Below the pieces are notes generated by a model. The model worked only from the letters and a program-made list of their open reading frames with translations. It made no database searches and had not been told where the DNA came from. A stretch of 5,702 nucleotides of DNA. Origin: Candidatus Omnitrophota bacterium (lineage in GTDB: Bacteria > Omnitrophota > Gorgyraeia > Duberdicusellales > 4484-171). Both the position numbers and the translations under genes were made by a program. Numbering within the stretch: position 1 is the stretch's first letter; each line of letters begins with the position of its first letter. Location of the stretch: NCBI GenBank assembly GCA_014728785.1, contig WJKZ01000222.1, positions 1 to 5,702 on the forward strand, written 5' to 3'. Below, in pieces: positions 1 to 5,702 of this stretch.

Positions 1-707
1 GGATTATTTCTTACGTCTATAATCAAAGCCTCCATACCCTTGTCTTTTAAATCACGGAGGGCTTTATCCAGATCCTGGGCAGTGGTTTCCCGGAACTCCG
101 TTATTTTAATATACCCGACATTTTCCTCTAAAACGGAGACCTGTTTAATATCTTTTATCTTTATTACACCTCTGACGATAGTAATCTCTTCCATTGTTTT
201 ACTTTTTTCCCTCAAAACAGTTAAGGTTACCTCGGTGCCCGGCTCACCCCTTAATCTCTTAACTGCTTCGTTTAAAGTAACACCTTTGGTAAATTCACCG
301 TCTATTTTTATTATTATATCTCCCGGTTTTATCCCGGCCTCCCAGGCCGGAGTATCTTCGATAGGAGAAATTATGGTAAGAACCCCGTTTCTGACAGTTA
401 TTTCTATCCCTAAACCTCCGAATTTGCCTTCGGTTTCTACTAAAAGATTTTTATAATCATCCGGGTTTAAAAACTGACTGTAAGAATCAAGGGAAGACAG
501 CATACCACTCATAGCTCCGTATATTAAATCTTCAGCGGTTTTATCTTCCACGTATTTGGTTTCTACGGTAGCAAGTCCTTCTGTAAAAATCTCCAGTTCC
601 CGGTACATATCTTCCCGGTTCTCATTCCTCCCCCAGGAATAGCCGAGGGTGATAGCAAAAATAAATAATAATAAAACTAACGATAAAGATATATGGCGTT
701 TTTTCAT
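1..707 (-). CDS. S41-family carboxyl-terminal processing protease (CtpA-like), N-terminal part (partial)
   Basis: The frame runs without a stop from ATG at 707-705 off the left edge, giving 235 complete codons. Residues 1-5 (MKKRH) are basic and residues 6-24 form a hydrophobic segment (ISLSLVLLLFIFAITLGYS). This is a signal peptide or membrane anchor without a lipobox cysteine, so the protein should act outside the cytoplasmic membrane. The helical N-terminal domain follows, with YGAMSGMLSSLDSYSQFLNP (about 63-82). A PDZ domain spans about 96-185, with FGGLGIEI, PAWEAGIKPGDIIIKIDG and LRGEPGTEVTLTVLR. The catalytic domain then begins with VGYIKITEF and IIDVRNN (229-235), the usual lead-in to the S41 core. 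The Ser-Lys catalytic pair would lie further on and cannot be checked. Such proteases cleave C-terminal ends of exported proteins in maturation or quality control; the substrate here is unknown. The gene is joined to gatB by ATGA and has a strong ribosome binding site. Confidence 0.93.
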   Translation of the reverse strand, partial: MKKRHISLSLVLLLFIFAITLGYSWGRNENREDMYRELEIFTEGLATVETKYVEDKTAEDLIYGAMSGMLSSLDSYSQFLNPDDYKNLLVETEGKFGGLGIEITVRNGVLTIISPIEDTPAWEAGIKPGDIIIKIDGEFTKGVTLNEAVKRLRGEPGTEVTLTVLREKSKTMEEITIVRGVIKIKDIKQVSVLEENVGYIKITEFRETTAQDLDKALRDLKDKGMEALIIDVRNN

Positions 708-2122
708 TGTTTTAGCCTCCTCTCTAATATTTCTTTTGCTAAGCCGGGATTGGCTTTTCCTTTAGTCTTGCGCATAATCTGGCCTACCAGAAACATAACT
801 GCCTGAACTTTTCCTTCCCGATACTGTTTAACGGGTTTAGGGTTTTCTTCCATTACCTCTTCGGCGAACTTCTCGAGTTCCGTGGTCCCGGAAATCTGGG
901 CCAGCTTTTCCCTTTCTATTATTTTATCGACATCTTCGTTAGTTACAATACTTAAAGCGAGTATTTTCTTAGCCCCTATATTGTTTATCTTTCTTTCCAC
1001 AAAATAACGTATTATTTTGGAAAAATTCTCCGGCGATATCTTAACCGAGTTAAACTTATCTTCAAGATTATTCACCTGCTCAAGGAACGGTCCCAGTAGC
1101 CAGTTCGCAACGTCTTTGCATTTGCCATGAAAACATAATGTTTGTTCAAAAAAATCTGCCAGCCAGGGATTTGTTACAAATATGTCGGCTTCCTTTTCAG
1201 AAAAACCGTGTTTTTCTACAAATCTCTTCTTTTTCTTTTGGGGTAATTCTACCAGAGAATCCTTCTCATCTTCTATAATATCGTCGCTTACTCTGAAATC
1301 CAAAAGGTCTGGTTCAGGAAAATAACGGTAATCATGTGCTTCCTCTTTGCTTCTCATGATAGATGTTTTTAGCTTGTCAACATCCCATAATCTTGTCTCC
1401 TGGAATATTTTATCACCCCTCTCAATGCATTTCCTCTGTCTCCTGACTTCGAATTCCAGGGCGGTCCTGACCCCTTTAAAACTATTCATGTTTTTTAGCT
1501 CTACCTTGGTACCCAATTCACCTGCTCCTGCCGGTTTTAATGAAATGTTGGCATCACACCTTAAAGAACCTTTTTCCATATCGCAATCTGAAGCATCTAT
1601 GTATTGGAGAATAAGCTTAAGGTATTTCAAATATTCATATGCCTGTTGAGGACTTTCTATATCGGGACGGGAAACTATCTCCAGAAGAGGCAAACCCGTA
1701 CGATTAAAATCCACCAGAGAACAGTCTCCTCTGTGTACCAATTTCCCGGCATCTTCCTCCATATGAACTCTCTCTATTCCAACCTTTTTTCCGCTGGGCA
1801 GCTCGATATAACCGTCTTCTCCCAGAGGCAGTTTATATTGAGAAATCTGGTAGTTCTTGGGTAAGTCCGGATAGAAATAATTTTTTCTCTCGAAATAAAT
1901 ACTTCTGTTGATTTTACAATTCAGTGCCAAGGAAACTCTTATCGCCAAACTTAAAACTTTCCTGTTGAATACCGGCAACACTCCCGGGTAACCACAGCAA
2001 ACAGGACATATATTAGTATTTGGGGGACTCTCAAATTGAGTGGAACAGGAGCAAAATATTTTGGAATCGGTCTTCAACTGAGTATGAACTTCCAGCCCTA
2101 TTACTGTATCGAAATTATTCAT
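704..2122 (-). CDS. gatB: Asp/Glu-tRNA amidotransferase subunit B (GatB)
   Basis: This 472-residue protein is the tRNA-binding subunit. It phosphorylates the mischarged Glu- or Asp-tRNA with ATP and then transfers ammonia supplied by GatA. The N-terminal catalytic domain begins with TVIGLEVHTQL (Glu11, His13) and includes HMEEDAGK (120-127), the GatB signature GSLRCDANISL (185-195), LKNMNSFKGVRTALEFE and DYRYFPEPDL (264-273). A four-cysteine cluster (Cys24, Cys26, Cys39, Cys42) looks like the zinc-binding knob found in many GatB proteins. The C-terminal helical domain, related to YqeY and involved in tRNA binding, ends with the typical FLVGQIMRKTKGKANP. The start ATG overlaps the gatA TGA stop as ATGA. 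The nearest purine-rich stretch (AAGAGGA) is about 16 bases upstream, too far for a good ribosome binding site, so translational coupling to gatA is likely. The protein appears complete. Sequence alone does not say whether Gln-tRNA, Asn-tRNA or both are made. Confidence 0.98.
   Translation of the reverse strand: MNNFDTVIGLEVHTQLKTDSKIFCSCSTQFESPPNTNICPVCCGYPGVLPVFNRKVLSLAIRVSLALNCKINRSIYFERKNYFYPDLPKNYQISQYKLPLGEDGYIELPSGKKVGIERVHMEEDAGKLVHRGDCSLVDFNRTGLPLLEIVSRPDIESPQQAYEYLKYLKLILQYIDASDCDMEKGSLRCDANISLKPAGAGELGTKVELKNMNSFKGVRTALEFEVRRQRKCIERGDKIFQETRLWDVDKLKTSIMRSKEEAHDYRYFPEPDLLDFRVSDDIIEDEKDSLVELPQKKKKRFVEKHGFSEKEADIFVTNPWLADFFEQTLCFHGKCKDVANWLLGPFLEQVNNLEDKFNSVKISPENFSKIIRYFVERKINNIGAKKILALSIVTNEDVDKIIEREKLAQISGTTELEKFAEEVMEENPKPVKQYREGKVQAVMFLVGQIMRKTKGKANPGLAKEILERRLKQ
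716..725 (-). promoter_or_regulatory. Strong ribosome binding site for the S41 protease gene
   Basis: The minus strand reads AGAGAGGAGG, with the GGAGG core 8 bases before the ATG at 707-705. It lies within the last codons of gatB. This is the strongest Shine-Dalgarno sequence in the window and fixes the start of the downstream gene. Confidence 0.85.
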
Positions 2123-3552
2123 AAGTCTAATTCGGGTATCCTCTTATGATAATCAGTGGATTCCTGAAAGGCATAACCTAACTTTATTAAAGTATCCTCC
2201 TGGAATTCTCTTCCGATTAATTGGGCGCCGATTGGTAAATTCCCTTTAGTAAAAGCGCAGGGGAAAGAAACCGCCGGCAAACCTGCTAAATTCACAGAAA
2301 TAGTATAAATATCGGATAAATACATAAGTAGAGGGTCGTCTGTCTTTTCTCCTATTTTAAAAGCCGGAGTAGGAGAAGTGGGTGTCAATATAGCATCTAC
2401 TTTTTCAAAAGCCCGGTCAAAATCATTTTTTATCAACCTTCGGCTTTTTAAGGCTTTAAGGTAATAAGCATCGTAATAACCGCTGGAAAGGCTATGGGTC
2501 CCTAAAAATATTCTCCTTTTTGCTTCACCTCCTAATCCTTCTTTTCGGGAATCCAGGTAAAGACTTTTTAAATCCTTTGCGGAGCCTGTTCGTAAACCAT
2601 ACCGCACACCATCGAACCTCTGCAAATTTGAACTTGCTTCCGAAGAGGCTATTATGTAATAAGTAGCTACAGCGTATTCGGTATGAGGAAGGCTAATTTC
2701 TTTAACCTCAGCACCTTTCTCTTTGTAAAAATCGATAGTCTTTTTTATGGCGGAATCCACTTCACCGTCCAGGCCCTCACCGAAATATTCTTTGGGTATG
2801 CCTATCTTTATATCTCTTATATTATCGTCCAGGCTGCGGGTAAAATCGGGAGCACCTATTTTTACCGAAGTTGAATCCCGTTCGTCAAACCCGCATATTA
2901 TGTTAAGAAGATAAGCACAATCACAGAAATTAGTGGTAATGGGGCCTATCTGGTCCAGGCTGGAACCAAAAGCAACCAACCCATAGCGGGAAACTCTCCC
3001 GTAAGTGGGCTTAAAGCCTACCACTCCGCAAAGCGAGGCCGGTTGGCGTATCGAACCACCTGTATCGGAACCCAAAGCCATAGGCACAAGCCTCGCGGCT
3101 ACAGCCGCTGCTGAACCACCGCTTGAACCTCCCACCACATAATCTTTATTCCAGGGGTTTTTAGCCGGCCCGTAACAGGAATTTTCGGTTGAGGAACCGA
3201 AAGCAAACTCATCCATATTTGTTGTCCCGATTACAGCAAGCCCGTTATCTTTTATCCTTTTTATTACAGTCGCATCATAAACCGCTATATGCGATTTTAA
3301 TATCCGGGAGGCGCAGGTAATCTTTTTACCTTCTACGCAGATATTGTCCTTAACTGCTATTGGTACGCCCCGCAAGGGAGAATCTCCTTGCAGGCGTTCT
3401 TTACCGGGATATACATCAACAAAGATATTTAATGAAGGGTTGACCTTTTCGATTTTTTTTACATAAGAATCATAAACTTCACCTTCATCTATCTCTTTTT
3501 TTCTTATCTTTTCGGCTATATCAAGTGCCCGGGATAATTCTAACTTATTCAT
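2119..3552 (-). CDS. gatA: Asp/Glu-tRNA amidotransferase subunit A (GatA), glutamine amidase
   Basis: This 477-residue amidase-signature protein releases ammonia from glutamine; in the complex the ammonia is channelled to GatB to amidate Glu-tRNA(Gln) or Asp-tRNA(Asn) in the cytoplasm. The Ser-cisSer-Lys triad can be read directly: Lys68 in GVPIAVKDN, cis-Ser143 in [10 protein letters not shown], and nucleophile Ser167 in [12 protein letters not shown]. The Lys-to-nucleophile spacing of 99 residues and the cis-Ser-to-nucleophile spacing of 24 match characterised GatA proteins. [21 protein letters not shown] (181-201 region) is characteristic of GatA within the amidase family. The C-terminal part has [16 protein letters not shown] and [12 protein letters not shown]. 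Length is close to the family norm and no disruption is seen. The ATG at 3552-3550 has no recognisable Shine-Dalgarno sequence in the 15-base gap after gatC. The TGA stop overlaps the gatB start as ATGA. Confidence 0.98.
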   Translation of the reverse strand: MNKLELSRALDIAEKIRKKEIDEGEVYDSYVKKIEKVNPSLNIFVDVYPGKERLQGDSPLRGVPIAVKDNICVEGKKITCASRILKSHIAVYDATVIKRIKDNGLAVIGTTNMDEFAFGSSTENSCYGPAKNPWNKDYVVGGSSGGSAAAVAARLVPMALGSDTGGSIRQPASLCGVVGFKPTYGRVSRYGLVAFGSSLDQIGPITTNFCDCAYLLNIICGFDERDSTSVKIGAPDFTRSLDDNIRDIKIGIPKEYFGEGLDGEVDSAIKKTIDFYKEKGAEVKEISLPHTEYAVATYYIIASSEASSNLQRFDGVRYGLRTGSAKDLKSLYLDSRKEGLGGEAKRRIFLGTHSLSSGYYDAYYLKALKSRRLIKNDFDRAFEKVDAILTPTSPTPAFKIGEKTDDPLLMYLSDIYTISVNLAGLPAVSFPCAFTKGNLPIGAQLIGREFQEDTLIKLGYAFQESTDYHKRIPELDL

Positions 3553-3567
3553 GATGAAAATTCGGCT

Positions 3568-3852
3568 TTATTCAATAACTTTAGGTATTTTGAAATAATC
3601 TCCTTCCCGCAGAGGTGCATTGTCGAGAATGCTCTTTTTCGACTCAAAAGACCCGGCTTTATCTTCCCGGAAAACATTCCTTTCGATATGCAACCCTCTC
3701 ATAGGTATGACATCTTCTGCATCCAACTCTTTGAGTTTGTCTATGTAGTCTATTATACGGGAGAGCTGATTGCCCAGACATTCTTTCTCTTGGGGATCAA
3801 TCCTTATTCTGGCCAATTCAGAAACATATTCTACTATTTTTTTCTTACTCAT
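3568..3852 (-). CDS. gatC: Asp/Glu-tRNA amidotransferase subunit C (GatC)
   Basis: This 94-residue protein is the small subunit of the GatCAB complex, where GatC wraps around GatA and stabilises its contact with GatB. The length is typical for the family. The N-terminal helical part shows VEYVSELARIRI, followed by the helix LSRIIDYIDKLKELD. The C-terminal half carries the family hallmarks NVFRED (59-64) and NAPLREGDYFKIPKVIE (78-94). The start is ATG at 3852-3850. Upstream there are only weak ribosome-binding candidates: an AGGT 3 bases before the ATG, which is too close, and an AGG about 12 bases before it. Initiation may therefore depend on ribosomes arriving from rpoD 23 bases upstream; this is inference. 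gatA starts 15 bases after the TAA stop, consistent with one transcript and balanced subunit production. Confidence 0.95.
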   Translation of the reverse strand: MSKKKIVEYVSELARIRIDPQEKECLGNQLSRIIDYIDKLKELDAEDVIPMRGLHIERNVFREDKAGSFESKKSILDNAPLREGDYFKIPKVIE

Positions 3853-3875
3853 ATTACCTGTAATCCTGTTTATTT

Positions 3876-5420
3876 TCAGGAGGCTTTAAACTTTCCCCTG
3901 AAAAGAGTCAGCTCCAAAAAAGTTTGCAATCTGCGCGACCGGCTGGGATGCCTTAGTTTTTTTAGAGCCTTAGCCTCTATCTGCCTTATTCTTTCTCTGG
4001 TAACTTTAAAAACACTGCCCACTTCCTCAAGGGTTTTCGGGCTCCCGTCTTCCAAGCCAAACCGCAGAGTCAGTATATTCCTCTCCCTAGAAGTCAGACT
4101 GTCCATTGCCTGTTCAAGCTCTTCTTTAAGCATAGAAAACACCGTAGCATTGGCGGGCGAAACGGCCTTTTTGTCTTCAAGAAAATCTCCGAAAGAGGTA
4201 TCACCGTCATCGCCTATGGGTGTATGAATGGAAATCGGCTGCTGAGAGACTTTTATAATATCTTTTATTTTGGAAACAGGAAGTTTCAGCTCTTTACTCA
4301 ATTCCTCAGGGGTAGGCTCCCTGCCTTTCTCCTGGATAAAGAGGCGGGAAATCCTTATTATTTTATTTATAGTTTCGGTCATATGGACCGGTATCCTGAT
4401 TGTCCTGGCCTGGTCTGCTATGGCTCTGGTTATAGCCTGGCGTATCCACCAGGTAGCATAGGTCGAAAATTTGTACCCTCTTTTGTATTCAAATTTCTCA
4501 ACCGCCTTAATCAAACCGATATTACCTTCCTGGATAAGATCCAGAAAAGAAAGTCCTCGGTTGACATATTTTTTTGCTATACTTACTACCAGCCTTAAAT
4601 TAGCTTCCACCAATGTTTTTTTAGCTTCGTTATAAAGCCTGCTTTTTTCATGGATGGCCCGCATTTTACTCTTAAGATCCGATGTGGGGAATCCGAGCTT
4701 CCTGATTATTTTATTTCTTTCCCTGTTCAGTTTTCTGCGTTCATTCGTTTTCCTTTTACCTTTACCTTTTATTTTTTCTACTTTTCTCCGCAGCCTTTCG
4801 GATTCTCTGGCTAAATGTTTAATTTCTAAAATTATCTCCTCTATTATCCCTATGGTGAAATTGAACCTCTTCAGCACTTCTTTCTGATAGTCGACTTTTC
4901 TTATCCGTACCAGTTTGTTATAGAGCTTTCTTATTCTCTTTATCTCTTTTTCTTTGCTCTTTATCTCTCCCTTTACAAAATCATCGGGGTTCAACTCCTC
5001 ATTTATAAGTTTTCGGGATATTCCCAAAAATATATCACGGGAAATCCCGGTAGAAAATACTTCGTCTCTTAAACTCTCTTCGGTATCTTCTATCTTTTTG
5101 GCCAATCTTATTTCTTCCTCGCGCGAAAGAAGAGGAATTTGTCCCATTTGTTTCAGGTACATCTTAACTGGATCATCGATTGGCTGAGTACTTGTGGTTA
5201 TGTCTTTCTTTCGCTCCTTTTCCCAAACTTCTACCTCTTTGGTTTCAAGTATGCTGACGTCTTTTCTGTCCAATTTCTCGAATATGGCGTCCATATCCTG
5301 GGCTGTAATAATCTCCTCGGAAAGAAAATGGTTTATCTCATCATAAGTTAAGTACCCTTTTTTCTTTCCTAAATCAATTAACTGTTCGATGCTTCTTTCC
5401 AGGATTTTTTTCTTAACCAT
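3876..5420 (-). CDS. rpoD: RNA polymerase primary sigma factor (sigma-70/RpoD)
   Basis: This 514-residue protein is the housekeeping sigma factor, which binds core RNA polymerase, recognises -10 and -35 promoter elements and helps open the DNA. The full primary-sigma layout is visible. Region 1.1 (about 1-60) contains [14 protein letters not shown], and region 1.2 (about 82-115) contains [12 protein letters not shown] non-conserved spacer spans about 116-245. Region 2 (about 270-346) contains [35 protein letters not shown] and the promoter-melting and -10 helix [17 protein letters not shown]. Region 3 covers about 350-430. Region 4 (about 436-502) has the -35 helix-turn-helix [20 protein letters not shown]. 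Region 1.1 and the complete regions 2-4 separate it from alternative sigma factors. The spacer is unusually rich in Lys and Arg (about 150-245), and a short tail of about 11 residues follows region 4. The ATG start overlaps the dnaG stop and has a good ribosome binding site; the stop is TGA. gatC follows after 23 bases, so co-transcription is likely. Confidence 0.97.
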   Translation of the reverse strand: MVKKKILERSIEQLIDLGKKKGYLTYDEINHFLSEEIITAQDMDAIFEKLDRKDVSILETKEVEVWEKERKKDITTSTQPIDDPVKMYLKQMGQIPLLSREEEIRLAKKIEDTEESLRDEVFSTGISRDIFLGISRKLINEELNPDDFVKGEIKSKEKEIKRIRKLYNKLVRIRKVDYQKEVLKRFNFTIGIIEEIILEIKHLARESERLRRKVEKIKGKGKRKTNERRKLNRERNKIIRKLGFPTSDLKSKMRAIHEKSRLYNEAKKTLVEANLRLVVSIAKKYVNRGLSFLDLIQEGNIGLIKAVEKFEYKRGYKFSTYATWWIRQAITRAIADQARTIRIPVHMTETINKIIRISRLFIQEKGREPTPEELSKELKLPVSKIKDIIKVSQQPISIHTPIGDDGDTSFGDFLEDKKAVSPANATVFSMLKEELEQAMDSLTSRERNILTLRFGLEDGSPKTLEEVGSVFKVTRERIRQIEAKALKKLRHPSRSRRLQTFLELTLFRGKFKAS

Positions 5421-5702
5421 TACCTACCTCACTGCTTATTTTTCTATATTCATTAATCAAATCTCTCAATTTATCCTTATCTCCCCGGTTCTCTGCTTCT
5501 TTTATCTTTCTTGTAATTTGTTCTTTTAGATTCTTCCTGTGTTTTTTTACCATTTTAAGCAGGCTGTCTTTAAAAAATTCCTTCTCCAGCGGTATACCTT
5601 CATCCATAATTATTTCGGCTAAAAACCCTCTTATCTCTTTATCCTCTGCTTTATTAAGGATAGAAGCCGAGGAAATCGATCTGTCTCCGTAATTGTTCAA
5701 AA
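5413..5702 (-). CDS. dnaG: DNA primase DnaG, C-terminal end (partial, 5' end outside window)
   Basis: This frame enters from the right edge of the window and ends at TAA (5413-5415), giving about 95 C-terminal residues. No true start is visible: the apparent TTG at 5700-5698 is probably an internal Leu codon. The catalytic parts of primase (zinc-binding domain and TOPRIM) lie outside the window. What is visible is a charged, helix-rich tail with the pattern [20 protein letters not shown] near its end. This resembles the last helices of the DnaG C-terminal domain, which in characterised bacteria binds the replicative helicase DnaB. The identification rests on that pattern and on position: the gene overlaps the rpoD start by 8 bases, as expected for the dnaG-rpoD pair of the macromolecular synthesis operon. 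DnaG makes RNA primers for DNA replication in the cytoplasm. The tail alone is weakly conserved, so an unrelated helical protein is not fully excluded. Confidence 0.8.
   Translation of the reverse strand, partial: LNNYGDRSISSASILNKAEDKEIRGFLAEIIMDEGIPLEKEFFKDSLLKMVKKHRKNLKEQITRKIKEAENRGDKDKLRDLINEYRKISSEVGNG
5427..5431 (-). promoter_or_regulatory. Ribosome binding site for rpoD
   Basis: The minus strand reads TGAGG here, 6 bases before the rpoD ATG at 5420-5418. It lies inside the last codons of dnaG. It is the best Shine-Dalgarno match near this start and supports choosing that ATG. Confidence 0.65.

Noticed and set aside
40..456. A 138-codon forward-strand open frame with hydrophobic and Ser/Thr-rich composition
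   Set aside because: It is antisense to the PDZ region of the S41 protease, whose motifs are clear on the minus strand; the hydrophobic look comes from complementing charged codons.
3853..3875. Gap between rpoD and gatC with two ACAGG copies, considered as a terminator or regulatory repeat
   Set aside because: Only 23 bases long, with no inverted repeat or T-run; the 5-base repeat is within chance.
3688..4227. A 179-codon forward-strand open frame across gatC and the 3' end of rpoD
   Set aside because: It is fully antisense to two genes with clear family motifs, shows no recognisable domain and has a composition expected of a shadow frame.
5521..5580. AT-rich stretch within dnaG with a TAAAAT resembling a -10 box on the minus strand, considered as an internal rpoD promoter
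   Set aside because: No convincing -35 element lies 16-18 bases upstream, and AT-rich Lys codons produce such matches by chance.
5698..5700. TTG codon as the start of a short separate gene before rpoD
   Set aside because: The frame remains open to the window edge and no ribosome binding site can be seen; its position just before rpoD and its tail pattern fit the end of dnaG better.

Overview
This is a moderately AT-rich stretch of bacterial chromosome in which every convincing gene lies on the minus strand. Read 5' to 3' on that strand (right to left in window coordinates), the order is: the 3' end of a probable DNA primase gene (dnaG), the primary sigma factor rpoD, the three genes of the tRNA-dependent amidotransferase (gatC, gatA, gatB), and the 5' part of an S41-family carboxyl-terminal processing protease (ctpA-like). 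The first and last genes are cut by the window edges.

The genes are packed like one operon. dnaG and rpoD overlap by 8 bases, rpoD and gatC are 23 bases apart, gatC and gatA are 15 bases apart, and gatA/gatB and gatB/ctpA each overlap through an ATGA stop-start junction. No gap is long enough for a promoter plus terminator, and I see no RNA gene, mobile element, CRISPR array or long repeat. All forward-strand reading frames are antisense shadows of these genes.

Functionally this is a housekeeping block. DnaG primes DNA replication. RpoD directs core RNA polymerase to most promoters; dnaG-rpoD is the core of the classical macromolecular synthesis operon. GatCAB converts Glu-tRNA(Gln) and/or Asp-tRNA(Asn) to the correctly charged tRNAs for translation. 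The S41 protease would act outside the cytoplasmic membrane in protein processing or quality control. The catalytic and signature residues that can be checked are intact.

The organism is a bacterium using the indirect route of Gln-tRNA and/or Asn-tRNA formation. TGA is a stop codon in three of the genes, so genetic codes that reassign TGA are unlikely. The phylum cannot be fixed from the sequence alone. The attachment of gatCAB directly behind dnaG-rpoD, and a strongly basic spacer inside the sigma factor, suggest a lineage away from the best-studied models. I found no evidence of a previously undescribed system; the observations below are modest ones about gene order, translational coupling and protein variants.
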